Positions 1-9,380 are shown, numbered from the stretch's first letter. The stretch: DNA of 64,000 nt from Nocardioides sp. AX2bis (GCF_902506435.1 NZ_LR733215.1:1283509-1347508); one strand, 5' to 3'. Notes: a model not told the origin generated them from the letters alone. Made by a program: numbers and translations.

Positions 1-43
1 CGGTCCGGGGGTGGTCGACGGCGGGGGAGGTGGGCTCGGGCAT
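1..43 (-). CDS. possible 5' end of a divergent gene, cut by the window edge
   Basis: An ATG on the minus strand at 43 opens a frame that stays open to the window edge (MPEPTSPAVDHPRT). An AGGA-like sequence lies about 8 bases upstream. Only 14 codons are visible, so no product can be named and the call could be chance. If real, it is transcribed away from the DUF445 gene and the two share the region 44-131 as promoter space. Confidence 0.22.
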   Translation of the reverse strand, partial: MPEPTSPAVDHPRT

Positions 44-131
44 GGGCGGAATCCTGTCAGACGGCGGTCCGGCCGCGGTGCTGCCACGGGTGCGTGGCGC
101 GGCCTGGGTGGCCTCGGCAAGGATGAGGACC

Positions 132-1439
132 ATGAGCCTGACCACGACCGAGCCCGCTGCGGCGTCCGAGGGACGGCCCGACGGGCCGGGTGGCGCGGCC
201 GTCAGCCCAGCCGACGTGGAGCGGGCGGCGGCCCTGCGCCGGATGCGCCTGGTGGCGCTGTCGCTGCTGGTGCTGGCCGCGATCGTCTTCGTGCTGACCC
301 GGGACCGGGAGGGGTTCTGGGGCTTCGTGAACGCCGGCGCGGAGGCCTCGATGGTCGGTGCGATCGCCGACTGGTTCGCCGTCACCGCGCTCTTCCGGCA
401 CCCGTTGGGCCTGCCGATCCCGCACACGGCGCTGATCCCGCGCCGCAAGGACGACCTCGGCCGCGGGCTGCAGGACTTCGTGGGGGAGAACTTCCTGCAG
501 GAGGACGTCATCCGCGAGCGGCTGGCCAGCGCCGAGGTGGGCCGCCGGGTCGGGACCTGGCTGGCCGACCCGGCGCACGCGCGCACCGTGGTCGACGAGG
601 CCTCCGAGGTCGCCGCGATCGCGCTGGGCAAGGTGCGTGACGAGCACATCACCAGCCTGGTCAACGACGCCCTCGTGCCGCGCTTCCGCGAGGAGCCGAT
701 CTCCCCGCTCCTCGGCGGGCTGCTCGGCGAGGTCCTCTCGGACCGGGTGCACGTCGGGCTGGTCGACCTGGCCCTCGGTGAGCTGCACGACTGGCTGGCC
801 GAGAACCCCGAGACGGTCTCGGAGGTGCTGGGGGAGCGGGCGCCCTGGTGGGCACCGACCAGCGTCAACGAGCGGGTGATCGGGCGGATCCACGTCGAGA
901 TGGTCAAGTGGGTCGCCGACATCCGTGACGACCCGTACCACCGCGCGCGCTACGCCCTCGACCAGATGCTGGCCCGTCTCGCCGACGACCTCTCGCACGA
1001 CGGGAGCGACACCGCGGTCCGCGCGGAGGCGCTCAAGGACCGGCTGCTGGACCACCCGGCGGTGATCTCGACCGCGATCTCGCTGTGGGACGCGCTGCGT
1101 CGCGCGCTCACCGGGTCGCTGGCCGACCCCGACGGGGCCGTCCGTCGCCGGCTGCTGACCGAGGTCGAGCGGTTCGCCGCCCGCCTCGACGCCGAGCCGG
1201 CCCTGCGCGAGCGCGTCGACACCCTCGTCGCGGACGCCGTCGTCTTCGGCGTCAAGCGGTACGGCGCGGAGGCCACCAGCATCATCACGCAGACCATCGA
1301 GCGCTGGGACGGTGACGAGGCGGCCCGCCGCATCGAGCTCCACGTGGGCCGCGACCTGCAGTTCATCCGGATCAACGGCACCATCGTCGGGGGCCTGGTG
1401 GGCGTGGTCATCCACGCGCTGGGCATCCTGGTCCCATGA
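132..1439 (+). CDS. DUF445 family membrane protein
   Basis: The 435-residue protein has a hydrophobic segment at about residues 39-56, followed by the DUF445 signature GAIADWFAVTALFRHP at about 76-91. A long soluble helical region follows, and a second hydrophobic stretch ends the protein (about 415-435). Both ends are therefore probably in the membrane with the middle on one side. ATG 132 was chosen because the longer in-frame start at 30 only adds an Arg/Gly-rich tail; ATG 123 is also possible. The stop overlaps the S4 gene start (ATGA), so the two are translationally coupled. The biochemical role of DUF445 proteins is unknown to me. Confidence 0.85.
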   Translation: MSLTTTEPAAASEGRPDGPGGAAVSPADVERAAALRRMRLVALSLLVLAAIVFVLTRDREGFWGFVNAGAEASMVGAIADWFAVTALFRHPLGLPIPHTALIPRRKDDLGRGLQDFVGENFLQEDVIRERLASAEVGRRVGTWLADPAHARTVVDEASEVAAIALGKVRDEHITSLVNDALVPRFREEPISPLLGGLLGEVLSDRVHVGLVDLALGELHDWLAENPETVSEVLGERAPWWAPTSVNERVIGRIHVEMVKWVADIRDDPYHRARYALDQMLARLADDLSHDGSDTAVRAEALKDRLLDHPAVISTAISLWDALRRALTGSLADPDGAVRRRLLTEVERFAARLDAEPALRERVDTLVADAVVFGVKRYGAEATSIITQTIERWDGDEAARRIELHVGRDLQFIRINGTIVGGLVGVVIHALGILVP

Positions 1440-1720
1440 CCGGGACCAGCGCAGCCGACCCGTACGACGTCCCGATCCGCGACGAGGTGATCCGTCTCGG
1501 CCAGTTCCTGAAGCTGGCCAACCTCGTCGACTCCGGCGCCGAGGCCAAGCCGGTCGTGGTCGCGGGCCGCGTCAGCGTGAACGGCGAGGTCGACACCCGC
1601 CGCGGTCGTCAGCTCAAGGTCGGCGACGTCGTCGCGCTCCACGACGAGCCCGGGGGAGCCGTCGCTGCGGCCGCGCGGGTGGCGGACGAGAAGACCTTCG
1701 ACGACGGGCTGCCCTGGTAG
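1436..1720 (+). CDS. S4-domain RNA-binding protein
   Basis: This 94-residue protein is essentially a single S4 RNA-binding fold. The core IRLGQFLKLANLVDSGAEAK is followed by the VSVNGEVDTRRGRQLKVGD turn, as in the short YaaA/RlbA-type S4 proteins. It presumably binds structured RNA or ribosomes in the cytoplasm, but its target cannot be read from sequence. It overlaps the DUF445 gene by four bases. A short GC hairpin (1732-1748) follows the stop and probably ends the transcript. Confidence 0.85.
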   Translation: MTGTSAADPYDVPIRDEVIRLGQFLKLANLVDSGAEAKPVVVAGRVSVNGEVDTRRGRQLKVGDVVALHDEPGGAVAAAARVADEKTFDDGLPW

Positions 1721-1731
1721 CTGCCTGCCCT

Positions 1732-1748
1732 CCGGGCCAGGGGCCCGG
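1732..1748 (+). terminator. short GC hairpin after the S4 gene
   Basis: A perfect 7-bp inverted repeat, CCGGGCC / GGCCCGG, with a 3-base loop lies 12 bases after the S4 stop codon. There is no T tract, as is usual for actinobacterial terminators. Confidence 0.45.
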
Positions 1749-1866
1749 GACGTGGTTGAGCGTTTGATGAGAGAGACCTCATCGCCGGCTCACGGTCGGC
1801 TCATCGAGGGCCTGCAGTCTTCCCTCATCGCCGGACGCCGTCCGGCCACCATCCCCGGAGGACCTC

Positions 1867-2262
1867 GTGATCAGCACCGCCCGCCGCCTCACCGCCACCG
1901 CCGCCACCGCCTCGCTGCTGGCCCTGCCCGCCGTCGCCCTGAGCGCCAGCCCCGCCGCCGCCGTGCAGAACCAGAAGTCCTGCGCCGGCGCCAACGTCAA
2001 GCTCGAGGCCGAGCGCGACGACAACCGCCACGAGGTCCAGGTCGACATCGACAACGGCCAGCGTGGCGAGCGCTGGCGCATCAAGCTGTTCCAGAACGGC
2101 GACCGCTTCGTCAACGTCGTGCGCACCATCGGCGGCGACGACGACAACGACATCGACCTGGACCGGGACCGCCGCAACACCGCGGGCACCGACACCTACA
2201 AGCTGCGCGCGAAGAACCTGCGCACCGGCGGCGCGTGCACCGTCAAGGTCTCCCTGCCCTGA
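1867..2262 (+). CDS. small secreted protein of unknown function
   Basis: The 131-residue product starts with a classic Sec signal peptide: two Arg, a hydrophobic Ala/Leu core, and an SPAAA-type cleavage site near residue 32. The mature part of about 99 residues is highly charged, with a run of Asp residues around GGDDDNDIDLDRDRR. It has only two Cys, one near each end (C39 and one in GGACTVKV), so one disulfide is likely in the exported protein. GTG 1867 follows a GGAGG ribosome site at 1857-1861. It is monocistronic, with its own upstream region and a strong downstream hairpin. The acidic run could bind cations, but that is a guess. Confidence 0.8.
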   Translation: MISTARRLTATAATASLLALPAVALSASPAAAVQNQKSCAGANVKLEAERDDNRHEVQVDIDNGQRGERWRIKLFQNGDRFVNVVRTIGGDDDNDIDLDRDRRNTAGTDTYKLRAKNLRTGGACTVKVSLP

Positions 2263-2288
2263 TCCGTGCCCGGGGCACCCCGGACGAG

Positions 2289-2326
2289 CGACGACCCGCC
2301 ACCCCACGTGGGGTGGCGGGTCGTCG
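2289..2326. terminator. bidirectional terminator between convergent genes
   Basis: A perfect 17-bp inverted repeat (2289-2305 and 2310-2326) has the loop ACGT. It sits between the stop of the secreted protein gene (2262) and the stop of the FKBP gene (2360, opposite strand), so it can serve both. Confidence 0.85.
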
Positions 2327-2359
2327 TGCGTCGTGGCGCGTGCGGCGGTCGGGGTGGGG

Positions 2360-2728
2360 TCAGGAGACGGCGACGAGGTCGACCACGAAGATCAGCGTCT
2401 CGCCGGGCTTGATGACGCCGCCGGCACCGCGGTCGCCGTACCCGAGGTGCGGCGGGATCACGAGCTGGCGTCGGCCGCCGACCTTCATGCCCTGGACGCC
2501 CTGGTCCCAGCCGGCGATGACCTGGCCGGCGCCGAGCTTGAAGCGCAGCGGGTCGCCGCGGTTCCACGAGGCGTCGAACTCCTCGCCGGTCGAGTGGGCC
2601 ACGCCCACGTAGTGCACGGTCGCGGTCTGGCCGGCCGCGGCCTCGGCGCCGTCCCCCTCGGTGAGGTCGGTGACCTGGAGGTCGGCGGGCGGGTCGAAGT
2701 CGGGGAAGTCGATCTCGGGCTTGCTCAT
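2360..2728 (-). CDS. FKBP-type peptidyl-prolyl cis-trans isomerase
   Basis: This 122-residue single-domain FKBP catalyses proline cis/trans isomerisation during protein folding. Family motifs are visible: the VHYVGVAHSTGEEFDASW strand-loop, the VIAGWDQGVQGMKVGGRRQL helix and strand, and IPPHLGYGDRG. The Trp of VIAGW lines the active site in this family. There is no signal peptide, so it acts in the cytoplasm. It is the last gene of a minus-strand run (aroA, rsgA, hisN, CBS protein, FKBP). Confidence 0.93.
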   Translation of the reverse strand: MSKPEIDFPDFDPPADLQVTDLTEGDGAEAAAGQTATVHYVGVAHSTGEEFDASWNRGDPLRFKLGAGQVIAGWDQGVQGMKVGGRRQLVIPPHLGYGDRGAGGVIKPGETLIFVVDLVAVS

Positions 2729-2792
2729 GGCTCCACCCTAGAGGCCGGTACGGGTGGGCGTGGGGTGGCCCTGCGCCGGCCGTACCTGCGCG

Positions 2793-3224
2793 TCAGGGCT
2801 GACGCACGTAGCTGTCGAGCTGGTCCCGCTCGAACTCCAGCTGCCCGATCTTGTGCTTGACCACGTCGCCGATCGACACGATCCCGACCAGCAGGCCGTC
2901 GTCGACGACCGGGACGTGACGCATCCGCCGCTCCGTCATCGTCAGCATCACCTCGTCGAGCGAGGTGCTGGGGGAGCAGGTCTCGACGGCGGTGGTCATG
3001 ATCGCGCCGACGGTGTTGTCGACGACGGTGCCGTCGGCGTGGAGGCGGCGCACGACGTCGCGCTCGCTCACGATCCCGTCGACGCGGGTGCCGTCCGCGC
3101 TGACCACCAGCGCGCCGACGTTGTGCTCGGCGAGCAGCCGCAGCAGCTCGCGCACACCCGCCTCCGGGGTGACGGTGACCACGGTGGAGTCGGGCTTGGT
3201 CCGGAGCAGGTCGGCGATCCGCAT
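2793..3224 (-). CDS. CBS-domain protein
   Basis: The 143-residue protein holds two CBS motifs (about residues 8-62 and 72-128), which usually pair to bind adenosine nucleotides. The repeats are recognisable as VGALVVSADGTRVDGIVSERDVVRR and MRHVPVVDDGLLVGIVSIGDVVK. No catalytic domain is attached, so it is probably a ligand sensor or partner protein. ATG 3224 gives the normal N-terminus (MRIADLL); the frame is open further upstream, but that part overlaps hisN and lacks family character. Its partner is unknown. Confidence 0.88.
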   Translation of the reverse strand: MRIADLLRTKPDSTVVTVTPEAGVRELLRLLAEHNVGALVVSADGTRVDGIVSERDVVRRLHADGTVVDNTVGAIMTTAVETCSPSTSLDEVMLTMTERRMRHVPVVDDGLLVGIVSIGDVVKHKIGQLEFERDQLDSYVRQP

Positions 3225-3273
3225 GGCGTGACCGTATCCACACCACGCCACCCTGACCAGGGCCGATGGTCGG

Positions 3274-4155
3274 TCAGACCTCGGGGTCGTGACGCCGGCG
3301 GCCCCGCAGGTCCGAGACGGACCCCCCGCCGCGCGAGGGCCAGTCGGCGTCGCCGGCATGGTCGTCGGACAGCGAGCCGAGGAACGACAGCGCGGCGTCG
3401 TGCAGGTGGCCGTTGCTGGCCACGGCGTTGCCGCCGAACGGCCCGTCGGTGCCGTCCAGGGAGCTGAACCGGCCGCCGGCCTCGCGGACGATGACGTCCA
3501 GGGCGGCCATGTCGTACACCTCGAGCTCGGGCTCGGCGGCGAGGTCGACGGCACCCTCGGCGAGCAGCACGTAGGACCAGAAGTCGCCGTAGGCGCGGGT
3601 GCGCCAGACCCGGCGCATCAGCGAGATCATGTCGTCGAGGCGGCCGCGCTCGTCCCAGCCGCTCAGCGAGGAGTAGGACAACGAGGCGTCCTCGAGGCGA
3701 CGCACGTCGGAGACCTGGCAGCGGGTGGCCTTCAGCAGCGAGCGGCCGGTCCAGGCGCCGTTGCCCGACGAGGCCCACCACCGCTTCTGCAGCTGCGGGG
3801 CCGAGACGACGCCGAGCACGACCTCGTCCTCGACGACGAGCGAGATCAGGGTGGCCCACACCGGCACCCCGCGGACGAAGTTCTTGGTGCCGTCGATCGG
3901 GTCCACGATCCAGCGCCGCGCCCCGCTGCCGGTGCTGCCCTGCTCCTCGCCGGTCACGGCGTCGCGGGAGCGGACCCGCGACAGCGTTCGGCGGATGCCC
4001 TCTTCGACGGCCTGGTCGGCGTCGGTGACCGGGGTCAGGTCGGGCTTGCTCATCACGTGCAGGTCGAGGGCCTTGAAGCGCGCGGTGGTCAGCGAGTCCG
4101 CGTCGTCGGCCAGCACGTGGGCGAGCCGGAGGTCGTCGGTGTAGTCGGTGGCCAC
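3274..4155 (-). CDS. hisN: histidinol-phosphatase, inositol-monophosphatase type
   Basis: The 293-residue member of the Mg-dependent IMPase superfamily shows the metal-site motifs GEE (in VTGEEQGS), DPIDGTKNF, and the second Asp in YDMAALDVIVREAGG. The wording RGVPVWATLISLVV and SYSSLSGWDERGR matches the HisN branch used by actinobacteria for the histidinol-phosphate step of histidine synthesis. A generic inositol-phosphatase role cannot be excluded. About 30 residues at the C-terminus are charged and probably disordered. It lies 31 bases downstream of rsgA and probably shares its mRNA. Confidence 0.85.
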   Translation of the reverse strand: MATDYTDDLRLAHVLADDADSLTTARFKALDLHVMSKPDLTPVTDADQAVEEGIRRTLSRVRSRDAVTGEEQGSTGSGARRWIVDPIDGTKNFVRGVPVWATLISLVVEDEVVLGVVSAPQLQKRWWASSGNGAWTGRSLLKATRCQVSDVRRLEDASLSYSSLSGWDERGRLDDMISLMRRVWRTRAYGDFWSYVLLAEGAVDLAAEPELEVYDMAALDVIVREAGGRFSSLDGTDGPFGGNAVASNGHLHDAALSFLGSLSDDHAGDADWPSRGGGSVSDLRGRRRHDPEV

Positions 4156-4186
4156 GTGGGCAGGCTAGCCGCCGCACCGTCCAGGG

Positions 4187-5215
4187 TCAGTACGCCGGCA
4201 CGCTGCGCGCCGCGAGCAGCCGCCGGAAGGACGACACGCGCTCGGCGTCGACGTCGCCCCGTCCCACCGCGTCGTCCAGGCCGCACTCGGGCGTGTCCTC
4301 ACCGTGGGTGCACCCGCGCGGGCACGAACCTGTCTCCGCCGCGAGGTCCGGGAACGCCCCGATCAGGGTCTCGGGCTTGACGTGGGCCAGTCCGAAGCTG
4401 CGGATGCCGGGGGTGTCGACGATCCACCCGCCGCCCTGCCCGTCGACGTCTTCCTCGCCGTCGCGTGCGGGCAGACCGAGCATCACCGCCGAGGTGGAGG
4501 TGTGCCGACCGCGGCCGGTGACCACGTTGACGCCGCCGGTCTCGCGGTCGGCGTCCGGCACGAGCGCGTTGACCAGGGTCGACTTGCCGACGCCGCTGTG
4601 GCCCAGCAGCACGCTGGTGCGCCCCGCGAGGTGCCGCCGCAGCTCACCGAGGTCGCCGTCGCGCTGCGTGACGACCCAGGGCACGTGCAGCGCCCGGTAG
4701 GTCGACATGAACTCCTCGGGCCCGGCCAGGTCGGCCTTGGTCAGGCAGAGCAGCGGGGTCATCCCGGAGTCGTACGCCGCCACGAGCGCCCGGTCCACGA
4801 GCCCCTGGCGCGGCTCGGGGTCGGCCAGGGCGGTGACCACGACGAGCTGGTCGGCGTTGGAGACGATCACCCGCTCGACGGGGTCGTCGTCGTCGGCGGT
4901 GCGCCGCAGGACGGTGCTGCGCTCGTTGACCTCGACCACCCTGGCCAGGGCGCCCTCGTCCCCGGAGACGTCGCCGACCACGCGGACGCGGTCGCCTACG
5001 ACGACGCCCTTGCGGCCCAGGGGCCGGGCCTTGACGGCGTAGACGGGCACCCCGTCGACGAGCAGGGAGTACCGCCCGCGGTCGACGGTCACGACGACGC
5101 CGTCGGCCGCGTCGTCGTACGACGGCCGCTCCTTGGTGCGCGGGCGGGTCCGCCGGCGCGGCCGCTCGTAGTGCTCCTGGTCCTGGTCGGTGTAGCGACC
5201 CCGGCGCCCGGTCAC
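4187..5215 (-). CDS. rsgA: ribosome small-subunit-dependent GTPase A
   Basis: RsgA helps late maturation of the 30S subunit and hydrolyses GTP when bound to it. The 342-residue protein has a basic N-terminal tail, an OB-fold (about 35-105), a circularly permuted GTPase domain with LTKAD (158-162) before the P-loop GHSGVGKS (205-212), and a C-terminal zinc motif [17 protein letters not shown] 5215 overlaps the aroA stop as GTGA, which fixes the start. Longer upstream reading belongs to aroA in another frame. The aroA-rsgA pairing is conserved in mycobacteria (Rv3227-Rv3228). Confidence 0.95.
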   Translation of the reverse strand: MTGRRGRYTDQDQEHYERPRRRTRPRTKERPSYDDAADGVVVTVDRGRYSLLVDGVPVYAVKARPLGRKGVVVGDRVRVVGDVSGDEGALARVVEVNERSTVLRRTADDDDPVERVIVSNADQLVVVTALADPEPRQGLVDRALVAAYDSGMTPLLCLTKADLAGPEEFMSTYRALHVPWVVTQRDGDLGELRRHLAGRTSVLLGHSGVGKSTLVNALVPDADRETGGVNVVTGRGRHTSTSAVMLGLPARDGEEDVDGQGGGWIVDTPGIRSFGLAHVKPETLIGAFPDLAAETGSCPRGCTHGEDTPECGLDDAVGRGDVDAERVSSFRRLLAARSVPAY

Positions 5216-6519
5216 AGCAGGCTGGACCAGAAGCCGGCGAAGTCGGGGAAGGTCTTGCCCGTCGTCGCGACGTCCTCGACGAGGACCCCGTCGACGGCCG
5301 CCCCGACGATCACCCCGGCATGGGCCATCCGGTGGTCGGCGTAGGTGTGCCAGGTGCCGCCGTGCAGCGTGGCCGGGCGCAGGGACAGCCCGTCGTGGCG
5401 TTCCTCGACGTCCGCGCCGAGGGCGCCGAGCTCGGTGGCCAGCGCGGTGATCCGGTCGGTCTCGTGCGCGCGGATGTGGGCGATCCCGCGCAGGTGCGAG
5501 GGGGAGGTGGCCACCGCGCACAGGGCCGCCACGGCCGGGGCCAGCTCGCCGACGTCGTGCAGGTCCAGGTCGACGCCCTGCAGACCGGAGGTTGCGCCGG
5601 GCACCGGCTCGGGACCGGTGACCCGCAGCCCCTCGTCGACGCGTTCCACGGTGCAGCCCATCGCGGCCAGGATGTCGCGCAGGGCGTCGCCGGCCTGGTG
5701 GGTCGACGTGGGCCAGCCCCGGACCACCACCGAGCCCCCGGAGACCGCGGCGAGCGCGAGGAAGGGTGCGGCGTTGGAGAGGTCGGGCTCGATGTCGTGG
5801 TCGACCGCGGCGACCGGCCCGGGGGAGACCCGCCACCGGTCGGCGTCGCTGTCGTCGACGTCCACACCGTGCTGGCGCAGCATCGCCACGGTCATCTCGA
5901 CGTGGGGCAGCGACGGCACCGGCTTGCCCTCGTGGACGAGGTCGACGCCGCGGTCGTACCGCGCGCCGGCCAGCAGCAGCGCAGAGACGAACTGCGACGA
6001 GCCGGACGCGTCCAGGACCACCCGGCCACCGGGCACCGCGCCCCGGCCGCGGACCGCGAAGGGCAGGCCGCCACGCCCACCGTCGTCGACCTCGACGCCG
6101 AGGGTGCGGAGCGCGGTCAGCACCTGCCCGACGGGTCGGTTGCGCATGTGCGGGTCGCCGTCGAAGGCCACCGTCCCGGTCGACAGCCCGGCGACCGGCG
6201 GCACGAACCGCATCACCGTGCCGGCGAGGCCGCAGTCGACCTCGGCGTCCCCGGCGAAGGTGGCCGGGGTGACGGCCCAGTCGTCACCGGTCGTGTCGAC
6301 CACCGAGCCCAGCCCGGTCAGCGCGGTGGCCATCAGCAGCGTGTCCCGCGAGCGCAGCGCGCGCCGCACGACCGAGGGGCCGTCGGCGACCGCCGCCAGG
6401 AGCAGGGCCCGGTTGGTCAGCGACTTGCTCCCGGGCAGGGAGACGACGGCGTGGACCGGGCCGCGGGCCCGGGGGGCCGGCCAGGGGTCGGCCGGGTGGT
6501 CCGGGCGCGCGGGGGTCAT
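5212..6519 (-). CDS. aroA: 3-phosphoshikimate 1-carboxyvinyltransferase (EPSP synthase)
   Basis: This enzyme joins shikimate-3-phosphate and phosphoenolpyruvate in the chorismate pathway to aromatic amino acids. At 435 residues it is full length. It shows [15 protein letters not shown] at the N-terminal lobe, [26 protein letters not shown], and [11 protein letters not shown] near the C-terminus. It heads the likely aroA-rsgA-hisN run. Only 8 bases separate it from the stop of the upstream DoxX gene, so transcription may begin before DoxX. Confidence 0.96.
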   Translation of the reverse strand: MTPARPDHPADPWPAPRARGPVHAVVSLPGSKSLTNRALLLAAVADGPSVVRRALRSRDTLLMATALTGLGSVVDTTGDDWAVTPATFAGDAEVDCGLAGTVMRFVPPVAGLSTGTVAFDGDPHMRNRPVGQVLTALRTLGVEVDDGGRGGLPFAVRGRGAVPGGRVVLDASGSSQFVSALLLAGARYDRGVDLVHEGKPVPSLPHVEMTVAMLRQHGVDVDDSDADRWRVSPGPVAAVDHDIEPDLSNAAPFLALAAVSGGSVVVRGWPTSTHQAGDALRDILAAMGCTVERVDEGLRVTGPEPVPGATSGLQGVDLDLHDVGELAPAVAALCAVATSPSHLRGIAHIRAHETDRITALATELGALGADVEERHDGLSLRPATLHGGTWHTYADHRMAHAGVIVGAAVDGVLVEDVATTGKTFPDFAGFWSSLL

Positions 6520-6527
6520 CGAGGCGC

Positions 6528-7055
6528 TCAGGTGAGGTTGGCCTTGGCCAGCTTGGCCTCGAGCTTGGCGGTGCTCGCCAGGTGGCCGGCCTCGCGGCGC
6601 GCGTCCTTGGCGACCCTCTTCGCGCGCCAGGTCACGCCGGGGGCGCCGTCGGTGTCGCCGGCGGCGATGATCAGGCCACCGAGGACGGCGACGTTCTTGA
6701 CGAAGTGCTGGCGCTGCTCCTTGGCCTTCTCGCCGGAGAAGTCCCAGAAGCGGTGGCCGGCCAGCGTGGTGGGCACCAGCGAGCCGGCGAGGACCAGCGC
6801 GCAGGCACGCGGGGCGCGGTTGGTGGCCAGGCCCAGGGCGGCGACGACCTGGACGCCGGCGTTGATGCGGACCAGCGTGGCGGTGTCCTCGGGGATCGGC
6901 GCGGTCGGGGCGGCCTTCTTGCCGAGCCCGATCAGCTGGTCGGCGACGGGCTTGGCCCGTTCCGCGGCGGCGGAGGTGTTGCGCAGCGCGTCGGCGGCGC
7001 CGACGACGAACATGCTGGCGATCATGGGGCGGGCGAGGGTACGGCTCAAGGACAT
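6528..7055 (-). CDS. DoxX family membrane protein
   Basis: The 175-residue protein begins [25 protein letters not shown], typical of the DoxX family of small integral membrane proteins. Hydrophobic helices lie at about 8-25, 65-85, 90-108 and 120-140. The C-terminal 30 residues are basic and Ala-rich. DoxX proteins have been linked to redox processes at the membrane, but no substrate can be inferred here. It lies directly before aroA and is divergent from the SRAP gene. Confidence 0.8.
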   Translation of the reverse strand: MSLSRTLARPMIASMFVVGAADALRNTSAAAERAKPVADQLIGLGKKAAPTAPIPEDTATLVRINAGVQVVAALGLATNRAPRACALVLAGSLVPTTLAGHRFWDFSGEKAKEQRQHFVKNVAVLGGLIIAAGDTDGAPGVTWRAKRVAKDARREAGHLASTAKLEAKLAKANLT

Positions 7056-7193
7056 GGGGACCTTCCTACCGGATCACGCGGCCGGGTGCCTCGCCCGGGC
7101 GGATGGTGGGCCGATGGTGGGCGGATGGCGGGCGCTTCGCGACCCCGCGTCCGAGCGCCACCGGCGTCGGCGGGCGCCGCTAGGGTCGTGGGC

Positions 7194-7949
7194 ATGTGTG
7201 GTCGCTACGCCTCCAGCCGTCGGCCCGAGGACCTGCTCGAGGAGTTCGAGGTCGTCGACGACCGGGTGCCGGCCCCGCTGGAGCCCGACTACAACGTCGC
7301 GCCCACCAAGGACGTCTACGCCGTGCTGGAGCGCGTCCGCCAGGACGTCGAGGAGCCCGGCGCCGCGCAGCGCCAGCTGCGGGTGCTCCGGTGGGGCCTG
7401 GTCCCGTCCTGGGCCAAGGACCCGGCGATCGGCAGCCGGATGATCAACGCCCGCCGCGAGACGGTCGCCGAGAAGCCCGCCTTCCGCCGCGCGCTGGCCG
7501 CGAGACGGTGCCTGCTGCCCGCCGACGGCTACTACGAGTGGTACCCCACCTCGCAGCTGACCAAGGCCGGCAAGCCCCGCAAGCAGCCCTTCTACATCCG
7601 CCCCCGTGACGGCGGCGTGCTCGCGATGGCCGGGTTGTACGAGATCTGGCGCGACCCCGACCGGGCCGAGGACGACCCGGACCGGTTCCGGTGGACCTGC
7701 ACCGTGATCACCACCGCGGCCGAGGACGACCTCGGTCACCTGCACGACCGGATGCCGATGATGGTCGGCCGCGACCGGTGGTCGGACTGGCTGGACCCGA
7801 CGGCGCCGCGCGAGAGCGTCCTGGACCTGCTCGAGCCCGCTGCTCCGGGGCGCCTGGAGGCGTACCCCGTCTCGGCGGCGGTCGGCAACGTGCGCAACAA
7901 CGGCGCCGCGCTGACCGAGCCGCTGCCCCTCGAGGAGGTCGTGACGTGA
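7194..7949 (+). CDS. SOS response-associated peptidase (SRAP/HMCES, YedK-like)
   Basis: SRAP proteins form a thiazolidine cross-link with abasic sites in single-stranded DNA and shield them. The 251-residue protein begins MCGRYA, giving the required Cys2 after Met removal. It keeps the other active-site elements: the Asn in PDYNVAPT, the Glu in DGYYEW and the His in LHDRMPMMV. ATG 7194 must be the start because the catalytic Cys has to be residue 2; the open frame upstream is not used. Its stop overlaps the hydrolase start (GTGA). It lies close to aroA, as in mycobacteria (Rv3226c). Confidence 0.94.
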   Translation: MCGRYASSRRPEDLLEEFEVVDDRVPAPLEPDYNVAPTKDVYAVLERVRQDVEEPGAAQRQLRVLRWGLVPSWAKDPAIGSRMINARRETVAEKPAFRRALAARRCLLPADGYYEWYPTSQLTKAGKPRKQPFYIRPRDGGVLAMAGLYEIWRDPDRAEDDPDRFRWTCTVITTAAEDDLGHLHDRMPMMVGRDRWSDWLDPTAPRESVLDLLEPAAPGRLEAYPVSAAVGNVRNNGAALTEPLPLEEVVT

Positions 7950-8593
7950 GCAGCGAGCTGCTGGTCGACACCGCCCACGGCGAGGGACGCCTGGTCACCG
8001 ACCGGGCCGTCCGCCCCTGGGCCACGCTGCTGCTCAACCACGGGGCCGGCGCCGGCATCGAGAGCCGGGACCTGGCGGCCCTGGCGCGGCACCTTCCCAA
8101 GCAGGGCGTCACGGTCGTGCGCTTCGAGCAGCCCTGGCGCCGCGCGGGCCGCCGGGTCGCCACCGCGCCGCCCACGCTCGACGCCGCCCTGATGACCGCC
8201 TACGACCGGCTGCGGATCCGGACCCCGCTCGTGGTCGGAGGCCGCTCCGCGGGGGCCCGCAGCGCCGCGCGGCTGGCCCGCCGGATGGGTGCCACCGGCT
8301 GCCTGGCCCTCTCCTTCCCGCTGCACCCTCCCGGGCGCCCGGAGAAGTCCCGGGTCGAGGAGCTGCGTGGCGTCGGCCTGCCGACCCTGGTGGTGCAGGG
8401 CGAGCGGGACGAGATGGGCCGCCCCGAGGAGCTGCCCGACCTGCCCGGTCTCGACGTGGTCGTGGTGCCGGACGCCGACCACGGCCTGACGGTGCACAAG
8501 CGCGGCCCGATCACCGAGGAGGAGGCCACCGGCCTCGTCGTCGGCGCCACCCTGGAGTGGCTGGCCCGCGAGATCCCCGCCGCCGTGCGCTGA
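7946..8593 (+). CDS. alpha/beta hydrolase, dienelactone-hydrolase-like
   Basis: The 215-residue protein has the short KANL3/Tex30-like alpha/beta-hydrolase layout. It shows [15 protein letters not shown] (oxyanion loop), [16 protein letters not shown] with nucleophile motif [19 protein letters not shown] with the acid, and [10 protein letters not shown] with the catalytic His. The GTG start overlaps the SRAP stop by four bases, so the two are co-translated. The substrate is unknown. Confidence 0.82.
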   Translation: MSSELLVDTAHGEGRLVTDRAVRPWATLLLNHGAGAGIESRDLAALARHLPKQGVTVVRFEQPWRRAGRRVATAPPTLDAALMTAYDRLRIRTPLVVGGRSAGARSAARLARRMGATGCLALSFPLHPPGRPEKSRVEELRGVGLPTLVVQGERDEMGRPEELPDLPGLDVVVVPDADHGLTVHKRGPITEEEATGLVVGATLEWLAREIPAAVR

Positions 8594-8642
8594 CCCCGCG
8601 CCCCGATCCGGCCACCCCGCCGGGTGTGCACGGGGAGCGGCC

Positions 8643-8670
8643 GGGAACAAAGTCCACGGTGCGGCCTGTT
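8643..8670 (+). promoter_or_regulatory. SigR/SigH-type promoter in front of sigR
   Basis: GGGAAC at 8643-8648 and GTT at 8668-8670 are 19 bases apart, matching the GGGAAC/T ... GTT promoters used by SigR (Streptomyces) and SigH (Mycobacterium). It lies about 70 bases before the sigR start, as expected for positive autoregulation. The match is by eye. Confidence 0.6.
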
Positions 8671-8738
8671 CAACCCTCGTGATCGTGATGCTGTTGCCGC
8701 CCGACGGGCGAACGGAGCCGAGGCTAGGCTGGGGTGCG

Positions 8739-9380
8739 ATGACTGACACCGCCCCCACCTCGTTGATCGAGCCCGACGAGCCCTCCACCGTCGACCCGGC
8801 CGACATCGACGTCGCCACCGAGTCCGAGGAGGACCGTGGTGCGCGCTTCGAGCGCGACGCCCTTCCGTTCCTCGACCAGCTCTACGGCGCTGCGATGCGG
8901 ATGACCCGCAACCCCGCCGACGCCGAGGACCTCGTCCAGGAGACGTTCGCCAAGGCGTACTCGGCCTTCCACCAGTTCCGCCCGGGGACCAACCTCAAGG
9001 CGTGGCTGTACCGGATCCTCACCAACACCTTCATCAACACCTACCGCAAGAAGCAGCGCGAGCCGCAGAAGTCGATGGCCGAGGACGTCGAGGACTGGCA
9101 GCTGGCCCGGGCGGAGAGCCACAGCTCGGTCGGGCTGAAGTCTGCCGAGACCGAGGCCCTCGAGCACCTCCCCGACTCCGAGGTCAAGGACGCCCTCCAG
9201 CGCCTGCCCGAGGAGTTCCGGCTCGCGGTCTACCTCGCCGACGTCGAGGGGTTCGCCTACAAGGAGATCGCGGAGATCATGGACACCCCGATCGGGACGG
9301 TGATGTCGCGCCTGCACCGCGGTCGCCGCCAGCTGCGCGACATGCTCTCCGACTACGCCCGCGGAGGTGGCAAGCGATGA
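8739..9380 (+). CDS. sigR: ECF sigma factor SigR/SigH (thiol-oxidative stress)
   Basis: SigR redirects RNA polymerase to thiol-redox genes when its anti-sigma factor is oxidised. The 213-residue protein has sigma region 2 ([31 protein letters not shown]) and region 4 ([26 protein letters not shown] and [15 protein letters not shown]), and an acidic N-terminal tail. ATG 8739 is the conventional start. The frame is open from GTG 8679, only about ten bases after the predicted promoter, so a longer form is possible. It overlaps the anti-sigma gene by four bases. Confidence 0.93.
   Translation: MTDTAPTSLIEPDEPSTVDPADIDVATESEEDRGARFERDALPFLDQLYGAAMRMTRNPADAEDLVQETFAKAYSAFHQFRPGTNLKAWLYRILTNTFINTYRKKQREPQKSMAEDVEDWQLARAESHSSVGLKSAETEALEHLPDSEVKDALQRLPEEFRLAVYLADVEGFAYKEIAEIMDTPIGTVMSRLHRGRRQLRDMLSDYARGGGKR

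Noticed and set aside
5216..5836. Extending rsgA upstream to 549 residues
   Set aside because: The extra part is aroA read in another frame. The GTGA overlap at 5212-5215 gives the natural start.
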